NCBI RefSeq assembly: GCF_020524585.1
Contig: NZ_JAIVLK010000008.1
Location: 1 to 64,000 of the forward strand
DNA from: Celeribacter naphthalenivorans
GTDB taxonomy: Bacteria > Pseudomonadota > Alphaproteobacteria > Rhodobacterales > Rhodobacteraceae
Direction: 5' to 3'
Length of the DNA: 64,000 bases
The position numbers and the translations under genes are program-made. Positions 45,843 through 55,190 of this stretch are shown piece after piece (the first letter of the stretch is position 1; each line of letters begins with the position of its first letter). The notes under the pieces were generated by a model that saw only the letters and a program-made list of their open reading frames with translations, ran no database searches and was not told the origin of the DNA.

Positions 45843-47425
45843 TGTGCCTTCTCCTCATCTGTAATCCCGGCCATCAACAGGCCAAGCTCGCCCTCGTTGG
45901 TCTCAGAGGGCAAGCGTTCGCCCATGATCTGACCGTCGAACATGACGACGATCCGGTCCGAGAGCGACATGATCTCGTCAAGCTCCACGGAGACCAAGAG
46001 GATCGCCTTGCCCTCATCGCGCAGCGCGACGATTTGTTGGTGAATGAACTCGATCGCGCCGATGTCCACACCGCGCGTCGGTTGGCCCACGAGCAAGAGA
46101 TCAGGGTTGCGCTCGATCTCACGCGCCAGCACGATTTTCTGCTGGTTGCCGCCGGAAAACGACTTGGCTTCGAGCTTTGGGTTCGGCGGGCGGACGTCGA
46201 ATTTGTCCATGCTGGTCTGCGTCATCGCCTTGATGCCCGCATTGTCCATCAACAGCGCGTTCTTCTGATATTCCGGCGCGTGGTGATAGCCGAAGACCAT
46301 GTTTTCCCAGGCCTGAAATTCGAGGATCAGGCCCTCGTCATGGCGGTCTTCGGGGACATGGGCAATGCCGCGCGCGCGGCGGGTCTGGCCGTTGGAATGT
46401 TTGCCAGAGAGATCAATCTCCTGACCGTTCATCAGGATTTTGCCGGTGCCGGTCTGATAGCCGCCCAAGACTTCCAAAAGCTCAGTCTGACCATTGCCTG
46501 CGACGCCACAGATGCCAAGGATTTCACCCTGATGCACCGTCAAATCGATGCCTTTGACGCGGCGAACGCCCTGTTCGTCCACGACTTCGAGGTTCTCGAT
46601 CTCGATGACGGGCGCGCCGGGCGTGGCGGGCTTTTTGTCGACGCGCAGCAAGACCTTGCGCCCGACCATCAACTCGGCCAGCTCTTCGGGGGAGGTCTCT
46701 GCGGTCTTCACGGTGGCGGTCATTTCGCCACGACGCATGACCGAAACTGTGTCGGTGATCTCCATGATTTCACGCAGTTTATGCGTGATCATGATGATGG
46801 TTTTGCCCTCTTTCTTCAGCCCTTCCAGAATGCGGAAGAGGTGATCGGCCTCGGCAGGCGTCAGCACGCCGGTCGGCTCATCGAGGATCAGGATGTCGGC
46901 CTGACGGTAGAGCGCCTTGAGAATCTCGACCCGTTGCTGGTGGCCCACGGAGAGGTCTTCGATCAAGGCGTCCGGGTCGACGGACAATTCATATTCGTCA
47001 GAAAGCTGTTTCAACAGCTTGCGGGCCTTGGCGAGCGAGGGCTTCAACAGCCCGCCGTCTTCGGCGCCCAGAATGACGTTTTCCAGAACGGTGAAGTTTT
47101 CCACCAGTTTGAAATGCTGGAACACCATGCCGATGCCGGCGGCGATGGCCTCCTGGCTGTCGGAGATGTTCACCTCCTGGCCGTTGATGATGATCTGGCC
47201 CGCGTCCGCCTTGTAGAACCCGTAAAGGATCGACATTAGCGTGGATTTGCCCGCGCCATTCTCACCGATGATGCCATGGATCGAGCCTTTGGCGACCGAG
47301 ATGGAAATATCCTTATTGGCCTGAACCGGGCCGAAAGCCTTTGAAATCCCGCGCAATTCGATCGCGGGGGCGGAAGCGGTGGGGGCGACAGTCTCCTGCC
47401 GCCCCGCCTCGTTCTGAACGCTCAT
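45839..47425 (-). CDS. BMP-type ABC transporter, ATP-binding protein (duplicated)
   Basis: A 528-residue protein with two ABC modules. Module 1 has a complete Walker A (GENGAGKSTLMSILYGFY), signature LSVGHQQRVEILKAL and Walker B ILDEPTGVLTPAEAD. Module 2 has the family's altered P-loop GVAGNGQTELLEVLGG, signature FSGGNQQKIVLAREI and QPTRGVDIGAIE. This matches NupO/RbsA-type transport ATPases. It begins 12 bases after the binding-protein stop. Confidence 0.93.
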   Translation of the reverse strand: MSVQNEAGRQETVAPTASAPAIELRGISKAFGPVQANKDISISVAKGSIHGIIGENGAGKSTLMSILYGFYKADAGQIIINGQEVNISDSQEAIAAGIGMVFQHFKLVENFTVLENVILGAEDGGLLKPSLAKARKLLKQLSDEYELSVDPDALIEDLSVGHQQRVEILKALYRQADILILDEPTGVLTPAEADHLFRILEGLKKEGKTIIMITHKLREIMEITDTVSVMRRGEMTATVKTAETSPEELAELMVGRKVLLRVDKKPATPGAPVIEIENLEVVDEQGVRRVKGIDLTVHQGEILGICGVAGNGQTELLEVLGGYQTGTGKILMNGQEIDLSGKHSNGQTRRARGIAHVPEDRHDEGLILEFQAWENMVFGYHHAPEYQKNALLMDNAGIKAMTQTSMDKFDVRPPNPKLEAKSFSGGNQQKIVLAREIERNPDLLLVGQPTRGVDIGAIEFIHQQIVALRDEGKAILLVSVELDEIMSLSDRIVVMFDGQIMGERLPSETNEGELGLLMAGITDEEKAQ

Positions 47426-47437
47426 GCGACGCTCGCC

Positions 47438-48427
47438 TTAGTAAGCCGGGCAGGTTTCGTCGGACATGTAGTCGTGGACCACAACCTCGCCGGAGACGAT
47501 TTTCGCGGTGGCGTCGTCCATGGCGGCTTTCATCTCGGGCGTGATCAGCGCTTCGTTGTATTCGTCGATGGCGGCGCCCACACCGTCATTTGCCAGACCC
47601 ATCACAAAGATGCCGGTTTCCAAATCTTCGCCCTGCATGAAGGCGTCATAAACGGCGTTGTCGACGCGCTTGACCATGGAGGTCAGGACGTGGCCCGGTT
47701 GCAGGTAGTTCTGGTTGCTGTCCACACCGATGGAGAGCATGCCTTCGTCGGCTGCGGTTTGCAGAACACCGAGGCCCGTGCCGCCAGCGGCCGCAAACAC
47801 CACTTCGGAGCCAGCCGCTTTTTGCGCGCGGGTCAATTCGCCGCCCTTCACCGGGTCGTTCCAGGCCGCAGGCGTGGTGCCGGTCATGTTGACGATGACA
47901 TTGCCCTCGGGTTTCACGGATTTAAAGCCCTGCGCGTAGCCGCAAGCGAATTTGGAGATCAGCGGGATGTCCATGCCGCCAACGAAGGAGACGGTGTCGC
48001 CCTCTGCGGCGTAGGCGGCGGCGACGCCCACCACATAGGAGCCTTCATGTTCGTTGAACACCACGGAGCGCACGTTCGGCGCGTCGACAACCATGTCGAT
48101 GATGGCGAATTTGGTGTCCGGGAAATCGGCCGCCACGGTTTCAAGCGCGGTGGCAAAGGAGAAGCCAGCCATGATGATCGGGTTGAAGCCGTTCTCGGCA
48201 AAGCGACGCAGCGCCTGTTCGCGCTGGGCGTCGGATTGCAGCTCGACGTCACGATAAGACCCGCCGGTTTCGGCCTTCCAACGCTCGGCACCGTTGTAGG
48301 AGCTTTCGTTGAAGGATTTGTCGAACTTGCCACCGAGGTCGAAAATGATCGCCGGATCGGCCAGAGCGGCACCGGAGGTCAGTGCAAGTGCGGCAGCGGC
48401 GCCGAGGAACGTGGTCTTCAGGGTCAT
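47438..48427 (-). CDS. BMP/Med-family substrate-binding lipoprotein-like protein
   Basis: A 329-residue periplasmic binding protein with signal peptide MTLKTTFLGAAAALALTSGA then ALA, mature end DPAIIFDLGGKFDKSFNESSY, the BMP signature VEGSYVVG-like EHEGSYVVGVAAAYAAEG, and GVDSNQNYLQPGHVLTSMVK. BMP proteins bind nucleosides or related purines, which suits deoD upstream in the window. I chose ATG 48427 after GGGAGACC. It is the first gene of the importer. Confidence 0.92.
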   Translation of the reverse strand: MTLKTTFLGAAAALALTSGAALADPAIIFDLGGKFDKSFNESSYNGAERWKAETGGSYRDVELQSDAQREQALRRFAENGFNPIIMAGFSFATALETVAADFPDTKFAIIDMVVDAPNVRSVVFNEHEGSYVVGVAAAYAAEGDTVSFVGGMDIPLISKFACGYAQGFKSVKPEGNVIVNMTGTTPAAWNDPVKGGELTRAQKAAGSEVVFAAAGGTGLGVLQTAADEGMLSIGVDSNQNYLQPGHVLTSMVKRVDNAVYDAFMQGEDLETGIFVMGLANDGVGAAIDEYNEALITPEMKAAMDDATAKIVSGEVVVHDYMSDETCPAY

Positions 48428-48441
48428 GAATGGTCTCCCGT

Positions 48442-48495
48442 TATATACTGGTCTTGGGATCGCCTCTGAGAAGGTCACGACTGAGAACGTCACGT
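48442..48495 (-). promoter_or_regulatory. promoter and tandem operator of the nucleoside ABC importer
   Basis: A -10-like TATATA lies on the minus strand at 48442-48447. Directly upstream is a tandem repeat: CTGAGAAGGTCACGA at 48466-48480 and CTGAGAACGTCACGT at 48481-48495 (13 of 15 bases identical). It would cover the -35 and upstream region, so it suits a tandem-bound activator or repressor. The regulator is unknown. Confidence 0.45.
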
Positions 48496-48666
48496 CGTCT
48501 CGTTCGAAACAGTCACCTGATGCGACCCATGTAAGCGAGCACAGTCTCGCCTTGGCAGGGATTAGGGCGTGTCCCTGCCGAAGGGTCAATACACATTTTG
48601 CCAAATTTGACCAAATGGTCGCCGATACTGGGGAGTTTCCCACGGGCGCGACCTTATGACGTTGGG

Positions 48667-49098
48667 TTACGAATGAATTATACGCTTTTCAAAAATCAGC
48701 GCGTCGATTTTCGCCCCGTCGGGGGCCGTGTAATAGGCCTTGCGTCGACCGGATTCGCTATAGCCTTCCGAGAGATAGAGGGAAATCGCCGCCACGTTGT
48801 CGGCCGCCACCTCGAGAAAGGATGCGCGCGCGCCCTGAGTGCGGGCGGCGGCGTCATAGGCGTTTAGCATCCTGCGCCCAAGCCCTTGCCCGCGCGCCTC
48901 GGGAGAGACGGCGATGGTCAACAGCTCGGATTCTTCGGCGACATAGCGGCCAAGTGCAAAGGAGGGGCCATCGCCCGTGACCAGAAATACGCCCTGCATA
49001 GACAAAAGCCCCGCAAACTCGGTCTCGGACCAAGGGCGGGGCGTCTCGAAGCTCGCCGCATGGATATCGGCGAGCATTTCAGGCGTGAACTGGGTCAC
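48667..49098 (-). CDS. rimI: ribosomal-protein-alanine N-acetyltransferase RimI
   Basis: A 143-residue GNAT acetyltransferase of the RimI type, which acetylates N-terminal alanines such as that of ribosomal protein S18. The acetyl-CoA motif is ESELLTIAVSPEARGQGLGRRML (Q-x-x-G-x-G/A, about residues 53-75), with FLEVAADNVAAISLYLSEGY. It is a normal-length member; tsaB, a common neighbour, is not in the window. Confidence 0.85.
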   Translation of the reverse strand: MTQFTPEMLADIHAASFETPRPWSETEFAGLLSMQGVFLVTGDGPSFALGRYVAEESELLTIAVSPEARGQGLGRRMLNAYDAAARTQGARASFLEVAADNVAAISLYLSEGYSESGRRKAYYTAPDGAKIDALIFEKRIIHS

Positions 49099-49110
49099 TT
49101 GGGCGGCGAC

Positions 49111-49677
49111 TTATGCCGCAACCGGGCGCACTTCGAGCACTTCGGGGATGTAGTGGCGCAGCAGGTTCTCGATGCCCATTTTCAGGGTCAGTGTCGAGGA
49201 CGGACAACCGGCGCAGGCGCCTTGCATGTGCAGGTAAACGATGCCGCGGTCAAAGCCGTGGAAGGTGATGTCGCCACCGTCTTGCGCCACGGCGGGACGC
49301 ACGCGGGTGTCGAGCAATTCCTTGATCTGGGTGACGATCTCGCTGTCGGGGCCGTCATGATCGGCGTGGCCGCCAGAGGTGTCTGCGCCTTGACCGGCCA
49401 TCACCGGTTCGCCGGATTGGAAATGCTCCATGATCGCGCCCAGAATGGCGGGTTTCACGTGGTCCCAATCGGTGTCGTCCTCTTTCGTCACGGTGACGAA
49501 ATCGGAGCCAAAGAACACACCCGCGACATGGCCGACCTTGAAGATGCGGCTGGCGAGCGGCGAGGCGCTTGCGGCCTCTTCCGTTGTGAAATCGGCGGTG
49601 CCGGCGTCCAGAACGGTCTGGCCGGGCAGGAATTTCAAAGTGGCGGGGTTCGGCGTGGATTCGGTCTGGATGAACAT
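49111..49677 (-). CDS. NifU/NfuA-type iron-sulfur scaffold protein
   Basis: A 188-residue Fe-S carrier. The N-terminal Nfu_N domain starts MFIQTESTPNPATLKFLPG, and the C-terminal NifU-type domain has RPAVAQDGGDITFHGFDRGI and the cluster-binding MQGACAGCPSSTLTLKMGIE (CxxC, about residue 155). A middle Gly/His linker connects them. It delivers clusters to proteins such as SdhB. It overlaps nothing and lies 12 bases from rimI. Confidence 0.93.
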   Translation of the reverse strand: MFIQTESTPNPATLKFLPGQTVLDAGTADFTTEEAASASPLASRIFKVGHVAGVFFGSDFVTVTKEDDTDWDHVKPAILGAIMEHFQSGEPVMAGQGADTSGGHADHDGPDSEIVTQIKELLDTRVRPAVAQDGGDITFHGFDRGIVYLHMQGACAGCPSSTLTLKMGIENLLRHYIPEVLEVRPVAA

Positions 49678-49760
49678 GGCGCGTATTCCTTAGTAGACAG
49701 GTCGGATATGCGCCTTGTGGCGCCGAAAGTCAAGATTTAGAACAGTTCTAAACTATAGCG

Positions 49761-50225
49761 TCAGATGATCAGTTGTTCAAGCTCTGTCTCGGGAATCCCG
49801 CGCACGGCCCAAAAGGCCACCGCCTCGGCACCGATCATGTCGAGCACGCGTGTCAGATCGCGGTGGTTGCAATGCCGCCAAAGCGCATAGGCCGTGGCGT
49901 CGATCACATTGAGCGGCGTGATGTTGTGCTCCTTGCGCACCGTTTGCGCCTCGCGGATCAACTCGGACCGCGTGCCAAAGGGCAGGGGCACCGCATCGAC
50001 TCGCCAATTGAACACCAGCATCGCGCGCAGGCTTGAGGGCAGCACATCGCCAAAGGCAATCACCTGTGGCGGGGTGAGGCGACGGCGAAAGGTCTGTAAC
50101 ACGCCATCGACCGCCGTATAGGTCATGCTGTCGCTGTCCATGGCGTGACCCATGCGGTCCTTGGCGTCCTTGAGAAAGGAGTGAAATTCCTTTTCCGAGT
50201 GCAGGTAGCTCGCGAGTGTCGGCAT
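49761..50225 (-). CDS. DUF2267-like protein
   Basis: A 154-residue soluble protein. The N-terminal half (FRRRLTPPQVIAFGDVLPSSLRAML) resembles DUF2267, found in stress-related proteins; the C-terminal half (NITPLNVIDATAYALWRH, VLDMIGAEAVAFWAVRGIP) is less familiar. Function unknown. Its start overlaps the universal stress protein gene stop by one base, so it is coupled to it. Confidence 0.65.
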   Translation of the reverse strand: MPTLASYLHSEKEFHSFLKDAKDRMGHAMDSDSMTYTAVDGVLQTFRRRLTPPQVIAFGDVLPSSLRAMLVFNWRVDAVPLPFGTRSELIREAQTVRKEHNITPLNVIDATAYALWRHCNHRDLTRVLDMIGAEAVAFWAVRGIPETELEQLII

Positions 50226-50680
50226 CAGGTCACCGCTTCGAGGCGTTCTTTCGACATCTCGCCGGGGACAAGCGTCATCGGAATGGGCAGGAACCCCGCC
50301 TGTTTGGTCATCGCGGAGACAAGCGGGCCGGGGCCGGATTTCTCCGTGCCTGCGCCCAGAACGAGGACGCCGATTTCGGGGTCTTCCTTGACCTGTGCCA
50401 AGATTTCATGCACCGCCTCGCCTTCGCGGATCACCAATTCGGGGTCGATGCCCTGACGATCGCGCATCCATTTGGCGAAGACCTCGTAATGCGCGACGAT
50501 CCGGTCGCGGGTCTCTTCGCGCATCAGATCGGCAACCCCGATCCAGTGGTTGAACTCTTCGGGCGGGATGATCGACAGGATGGTGACACCGCCGCCGGAG
50601 TTCGAGGCGCGCATGGCGGCAAAGCGCATGGCGTTGAGACATTCGCGGCTGTCATCGAGGATCACGAGAAACTTGCGCAT
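50225..50680 (-). CDS. universal stress protein
   Basis: A 151-residue UspA-domain protein: MRKFLVILDDSRECLNAMRFAA at the N-terminus and the nucleotide-binding segment GVLVLGAGTEKSGPGPLVSAM (G-x-G-x9-G-P). It has ATP-binding-type motifs. ATG 50680 follows AGAGGC. A 407-bp leader-like gap upstream holds a hairpin and no gene. Confidence 0.88.
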   Translation of the reverse strand: MRKFLVILDDSRECLNAMRFAAMRASNSGGGVTILSIIPPEEFNHWIGVADLMREETRDRIVAHYEVFAKWMRDRQGIDPELVIREGEAVHEILAQVKEDPEIGVLVLGAGTEKSGPGPLVSAMTKQAGFLPIPMTLVPGEMSKERLEAVT

Positions 50681-50801
50681 GGGGGCCTCTTTGGTCGTGC
50701 TCGTAATAAGCTTAGGGGCAATTTCACGGCGATGATGACCGAGCCGGGCGCCAGACGCAACAGTTGGTAGATGTGAAAGCCTCAGAGACAAGATGGAGAA
50801 A

Positions 50802-50827
50802 ACCCTCGGCTCCGGGAAGCCGAGGGT
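50802..50827 (-). terminator. hairpin with T-run upstream of the universal stress gene (candidate leader or sRNA end)
   Basis: ACCCTCGGCT (50802-50811), loop CCGGGA, perfect complement AGCCGAGGGT (50818-50827). Read on the minus strand it is followed by TTTTCTCC. It lies in the 50681-51087 gap, where I find no coding frame. It could end a small RNA starting near 50860-51000, or act as attenuator before the universal stress gene. A second inverted repeat TCTGATC/GATCAGA flanks it at 50838-50864. Confidence 0.45.
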
Positions 50828-51087
50828 CCAATGAGGGTCTGATCCATCGGGGAAAATGATCAGAGCGTGCGCCTGACACAGACGCGTGCGAGACGGGATC
50901 AGGCGGGGACAGGTCTGATTCTGAATCGCTTGGGTCCCTTGATAGGGTGGATTTGAAACCCTTATGTGACATCCCTGCTGCGGTTTCAGACTTGTCTCGC
51001 GCGTCACCGCTTCGTGATTTGAAGGTGAGCGATGTTTTGCGTCTTTTGGCGCAAAATTGCAGACGTAATCGCATAAGAGGTCTTGAG

Positions 51088-51672
51088 ATGTCCGAGATGA
51101 AACGCCGCCACTTTCTGGCGCTGAGCCTTGCCACGCCTTTTCTGGCGCGCGCCGCCTCCGCTCAAGAGGTCGGGTTGACCTTGCCGGAGGAGATGAAATC
51201 CACCGGGCCCGCGCGGCAGAATATTTCGAGCTTTCGTCGCATCGACTGGCAGGAGCATTTCGATGAGCTGGGGCAGGGCCGCATTGTGGCCGACACGGTG
51301 AGCCGGGCTTTGCATTTCTGGGGGCCGGATGGCACCTATAAACTCTACCCGACCTCTGTGCCGATCTCAGATGAGCTGACCCGGCGCGGCTATACGGAGG
51401 TCATTCAAAAGGTGAAAGATCCGACCTGGACGCCGACGCCCTCGATGCGCGAGCGCGATCCGAGCCTGCCGGTGACGGTGCCCGCCGGGCCGCAAAACCC
51501 GCTCGGTGTGCGGGCGCTTTATCTGAGCTGGCAGTACTATCGCATCCACGGCACCCACGACACGCGCAAGATCGGGCGGCGGTCGTCGGATGGCTGCATC
51601 GGGCTTTACAATGAGCAGATCGTCGATCTCTACGACCGCGTTGCGGTGGGAACGCGGGTCAAGCTGATCTGA
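51088..51672 (+). CDS. L,D-transpeptidase (YkuD family)
   Basis: A 194-residue periplasmic L,D-transpeptidase that cross-links peptidoglycan or tethers proteins to it. The Tat-like leader MKRRHFLALSLATPFLARAA gives an export signal; the catalytic motif YYRIHGTHDTRKIGRRSSDGCIG contains HGT and S-x-GC with the nucleophilic Cys (about residue 170). ATG 51088 follows AAGAGGTCTTGAG. It is followed by a bidirectional terminator shared with trpS. Confidence 0.9.
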   Translation: MSEMKRRHFLALSLATPFLARAASAQEVGLTLPEEMKSTGPARQNISSFRRIDWQEHFDELGQGRIVADTVSRALHFWGPDGTYKLYPTSVPISDELTRRGYTEVIQKVKDPTWTPTPSMRERDPSLPVTVPAGPQNPLGVRALYLSWQYYRIHGTHDTRKIGRRSSDGCIGLYNEQIVDLYDRVAVGTRVKLI

Positions 51673-51697
51673 GTATTTTCGCAGCAAAGGAAACGAA

Positions 51698-51723
51698 AAA
51701 GGGCGCCGAGACGGGCGCCCTTT
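51698..51723. terminator. bidirectional terminator between the L,D-transpeptidase gene and trpS
   Basis: AAAGGGCGCC (51698-51707), loop GAGACG, GGCGCCCTTT (51714-51723). Convergent genes on both sides. Confidence 0.88.
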
Positions 51724-51747
51724 GTGTTTCTTTTGGCGGGGGCGCGC

Positions 51748-52764
51748 TTAGCGCACGAACCCCATGATTTTGAAGGTTTCTTCCAAAATCGGCTGGGCGA
51801 TCTCATTGGCCTTCTCGGCGCCTTTCGCCATGATCCGGTCGATCTCCGCCGGGTCGTTCATCAGGCGTTTCATCTCGGTCGAGATCGGCGCGAGATGTTC
51901 GACGGCAAGCTCGGCCAAAGCCGGTTTGAACTTGCCCCAACCCTGACCGCCATATTCCGCCAGCACCGCTTCGCCGGTCATATTGGCGAGACCGGCGTAG
52001 ATGTTGACGAGGTTGCGCGCCTCGGGACGGTTGGCGAGGCCTTCCATCTCCTCGGGAAGAACCTCCGGGTCGGTTTTCGACTTTTTGAACTTCTTGGCGA
52101 TGGTGTCCGCGTCATCGGTCATGTTGACGCGTTCCATGTCGCTTTCACCCGATTTGGACATCTTTTTCGTGCCGTCGCGCAGGTTCATCACCCGCATCGC
52201 CGGGCCTTCGATCACAGGGATGGTTTCCGGGAAGAAATCGACCTTGTAGTCGTGGTTGAATTTATTGGCGATGTCGCGTGTCAGCTCGACGTGCTGTTTC
52301 TGGTCCTCGCCCACGGGAACATGGGTCGCGTGGTAGACGAGAATGTCGGCAGCCATCAAAGAGGGGTAGGCGTAGAGACCCAAGGAGACGTTTTCGGCAT
52401 TCTTGCCAGCCTTGTCCTTGAACTGAGTCATGCGGTTCATCCAGCCGACGCGGGCGACACAGTTGAACAGCCACGCGAGTTCGGCATGAGCCGGAACACG
52501 ACACTGGTTGGTCAGGATCGAGGCGTCGGGATCAATCCCCGCGGCCAGATAGCCGGCGGCGACTTCGCGGGTGGCGTGGCGCAAATCTTCGGGGTCTTGC
52601 CAGACGGTGATCGCGTGCATATCCATCACGCAATAGATGGTTTCGAACTCACCGCCCTGCATCCCCACGAAGCGTTTGATCGCCCCGAGGTAATTGCCGA
52701 GAGTGAGCCCGCCCGAAGGTTTGATCCCCGAAAAGACGCGGGGGGTGAAGGCAGGCTTGTCCAT
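51748..52764 (-). CDS. trpS: tryptophanyl-tRNA synthetase
   Basis: A 338-residue class I tRNA synthetase charging tRNA-Trp. The HIGH-equivalent is [13 protein letters not shown] (about residues 19-30) and the KMSKS motif is [10 protein letters not shown] (about 200). [11 protein letters not shown]-type motif and AGAELAGW-like segments are standard. ATG 52764 follows GGAG; an in-frame upstream extension is non-homologous. Confidence 0.95.
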   Translation of the reverse strand: MDKPAFTPRVFSGIKPSGGLTLGNYLGAIKRFVGMQGGEFETIYCVMDMHAITVWQDPEDLRHATREVAAGYLAAGIDPDASILTNQCRVPAHAELAWLFNCVARVGWMNRMTQFKDKAGKNAENVSLGLYAYPSLMAADILVYHATHVPVGEDQKQHVELTRDIANKFNHDYKVDFFPETIPVIEGPAMRVMNLRDGTKKMSKSGESDMERVNMTDDADTIAKKFKKSKTDPEVLPEEMEGLANRPEARNLVNIYAGLANMTGEAVLAEYGGQGWGKFKPALAELAVEHLAPISTEMKRLMNDPAEIDRIMAKGAEKANEIAQPILEETFKIMGFVR

Positions 52765-52842
52765 CTGGAACTCCGTCACTGGATTAATAGGTGATCGTGG
52801 CTTACCTATGCCGGACGAGAGCGTCAAGGAAAGGCCCGTTTT

Positions 52843-53541
52843 ATGTCCGATGATCCCGAGTATTACCGCCCCGAAGCGCCATTTAATGCGCTGCCGCCGA
52901 TGGTGATTGCGATTGCTTTGGTGCTGGGCGGCATCGAGGTGGTGTTGCAACTTGGGCAGTTGGGGGTGATTGGCGGCCAACAGGCCGTGGGGTGGCGCAT
53001 CGCCGCCATTGAGGATTTCGGTTTCTTCGACTCGATCTTCGAAGCAATGCGGGCGCAGGGCAGCTGGCCGTTCGAGCATGTCATGCGATTTTTCACCTAT
53101 GCCTTTGTGCATTATTCCATCCTGCACGCGCTGATGGTCATCGTCTTCATTCTGGCGCTGGGCAAGATGGTGGGCGAGACCTTTGGAAATTTCGCCGTCT
53201 TGCTGATCTTCGTGGTGGCGACACTGGCCGGATCGTTGGCCTACGGGCTGGTCCTGACCACCAATGTACAACTCATAGGTGCCTATCCGGCGGCTTATGG
53301 ATTTATCGGCGCTTACACCTTTATCCTCTGGCTCGGACTGGGCAGGATGCAACAGAACCAGTTGCGGGCCTTTACTCTGATCGGCCTGCTGATGGCGTTG
53401 CAGTTGCTCTATGGGTTGCTTGGCTGGGGCTCAGGCGATTGGGTGTCGCGTCTGGCAGGCTTTGTGGCGGGGTTCGGCACGGCGGCCTTGCTTGTGCCGG
53501 GGGCTTTTGGTCGCATTTTGATGCGGCTGCGTCAGCGGTAA
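52843..53541 (+). CDS. rhomboid-fold membrane protein lacking catalytic Ser and His
   Basis: A 232-residue protein with six or seven helices and rhomboid architecture: [20 protein letters not shown] as helix 2, and [20 protein letters not shown] at the position of the active-site helix. In active rhomboids this last region is G-x-S-G, but here it is AAYG, so the nucleophilic Ser is absent; the C-terminal catalytic His region is [11 protein letters not shown], with no His. It should be a pseudoprotease, perhaps binding rather than cutting membrane proteins. Monocistronic. Confidence 0.83.
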   Translation: MSDDPEYYRPEAPFNALPPMVIAIALVLGGIEVVLQLGQLGVIGGQQAVGWRIAAIEDFGFFDSIFEAMRAQGSWPFEHVMRFFTYAFVHYSILHALMVIVFILALGKMVGETFGNFAVLLIFVVATLAGSLAYGLVLTTNVQLIGAYPAAYGFIGAYTFILWLGLGRMQQNQLRAFTLIGLLMALQLLYGLLGWGSGDWVSRLAGFVAGFGTAALLVPGAFGRILMRLRQR

Positions 53542-53571
53542 AGGCGCTTACATCCACTAAAGTCCTAACGG

Positions 53572-53602
53572 GCATTAAGGTTAACCTGATTAACCTTAAT
53601 GC
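53572..53602. repeat. 13-bp AT-rich perfect inverted repeat
   Basis: GCATTAAGGTTAA (53572-53584), loop CCTGA, TTAACCTTAATGC (53590-53602), between the convergent rhomboid-like and murJ genes. It is AT-rich and lacks a T-run; it may end either transcript or be a repeat. Confidence 0.5.
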
Positions 53603-53648
53603 GAGGTAGAATGAGAGCAGGGGCCAGTGTCGGGCCGCGAGAACGACC

Positions 53649-55190
53649 TCACCCGCCCCGCCGCACCGAGCCTTTCAATTCGGCCATGCGTACCGCACCG
53701 ATCAAATGCGCGAAGGTGAAATAGCCAACGATCCCAAGCGCCACCAACAAAAGCGTCCCCAACCCGCGCGACAGCTCGAACACCGGTGACAGCGCCATTT
53801 CTCCGCCCCAAAGCAGCGCCCCCATCATGATCGAGGCGATCAGAATACGCGGCGCGCGGCGGATCAGGCGGGTGTCGGCATGGACATCTTCGCCCATGCT
53901 TTTCTTGCCAAACCACAAGAGTGCCACCATGCCCCAGGCGGCCAACGTCGTCGCGAAAGCGGCGGCGAGATAGCCGACGACAAAGGACAGGCCGACGGCG
54001 ACGACGGCGTTGATCACCATGGCGTAGAGCGCAAAACGGAACGGCGTTTTGGTGTCTTCGCGGGCGAAATACAAAGGTTGCAGCACCTTTTGCATCACAA
54101 AGGCAGGCAGGCCCAGCCCGTAAATCATCACCGCCAGTGCGGTTTTTTGCGTGTCCTCCGCCGTGAAGGCGCCGCGCTGGAACAGGAAGGAAATCAACAC
54201 ATCCGGAATCACGATCAGCGCCACGGCGGCGGGCACAGTGAGCAAAAGCGCAAACTCAAAAGCCCGGTTGTAGGCATCGCGGGCGCCCTTGTGATCGCCT
54301 GCCTGAAGGCGGCGTGACAGATCGGGCAAAAGCACGATGCCGATGGCAATCGCGACCACGCCCAGCGGCAATTGATAGAGACGATCCGCGAGGTTCAGGT
54401 ATTGGATTGCGCCTTCTTGCGAGAAAGACGCGACCTGACGCCCGACCAGAAGGTTGATTTGAACCACACCACCCGCCAGTGCGGCAGGACCGGCCAGAAC
54501 CAGCAGAGATTTGATCTCTGGCGTCAGATGCGGCAGGCGCGGGCGCAGGTTGAACCCGGCCTTGGCGGCGGCGATCCAGACCACGGCGAGCTGCGCGGCA
54601 CCTGCAACCGGCACCGCCCAGATCAGCGCACGCTCGACGGAAAACCCGAGTTTTGAGGCCGCAATCATGGCCACCGAGAGCACGACATTGAGCATGACAG
54701 GGGCGGCGGCTGCGGCGGCGAAGCGACCGGTGGCGTTCAGGATACCGGAAAACAGCGCGCCCACCGAGATGAACAGCACATAGGGAAAGGCGATGCGGCC
54801 AAAATCAACGGCCAGATCGAACCTTTGGTCGCCAATGAGGCCTGCCGCCATCAGCGTGACCAAAGCCGGCATGAACAGCGTCGCCAAAAGCGTCAGCGCA
54901 ATCAGCGCGGTTGCCAGCACGGCAAGCGTCTCTTCGGCAAAGCGTTTGGCGTGATCTTCGGCTTCGACCTTTTTGGAGAACATCGGCACAAAGGCGACGT
55001 TGAGCGTGCCCTCGGCAAAGAACCGGCGGAACATGTTGGGCAGCGAAAAGGCAACGGCAAAGGCTTCGGCCACGGGACCCGCGCCAAAAAACGCCGCGAT
55101 CAGCGCATCGCGGACAAAGCCCAGAATGCGGCTCATCAGGGTCCAGCCGCCCACCGTGACAAAGCCCCGGACAAGGCGGATCGGCTTCAT
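53649..55190 (-). CDS. murJ: lipid II flippase MurJ
   Basis: A 513-residue membrane protein of the MOP/MATE-type family with about 14 helices that flips lipid II across the inner membrane. The N-terminus MKPIRLVRGFVTVGGWTLMSRI, followed by FVRDALIAAFFGAGPVAEAFAVAFSLPNMFRRFFAEG, is typical, and GLGLPAFVMQKVLQPLYFAREDTKTPF is conserved. It overlaps the glnD stop by four bases (ATGA), so it is cotranscribed with glnD. Confidence 0.95.
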   Translation of the reverse strand: MKPIRLVRGFVTVGGWTLMSRILGFVRDALIAAFFGAGPVAEAFAVAFSLPNMFRRFFAEGTLNVAFVPMFSKKVEAEDHAKRFAEETLAVLATALIALTLLATLFMPALVTLMAAGLIGDQRFDLAVDFGRIAFPYVLFISVGALFSGILNATGRFAAAAAAPVMLNVVLSVAMIAASKLGFSVERALIWAVPVAGAAQLAVVWIAAAKAGFNLRPRLPHLTPEIKSLLVLAGPAALAGGVVQINLLVGRQVASFSQEGAIQYLNLADRLYQLPLGVVAIAIGIVLLPDLSRRLQAGDHKGARDAYNRAFEFALLLTVPAAVALIVIPDVLISFLFQRGAFTAEDTQKTALAVMIYGLGLPAFVMQKVLQPLYFAREDTKTPFRFALYAMVINAVVAVGLSFVVGYLAAAFATTLAAWGMVALLWFGKKSMGEDVHADTRLIRRAPRILIASIMMGALLWGGEMALSPVFELSRGLGTLLLVALGIVGYFTFAHLIGAVRMAELKGSVRRGG

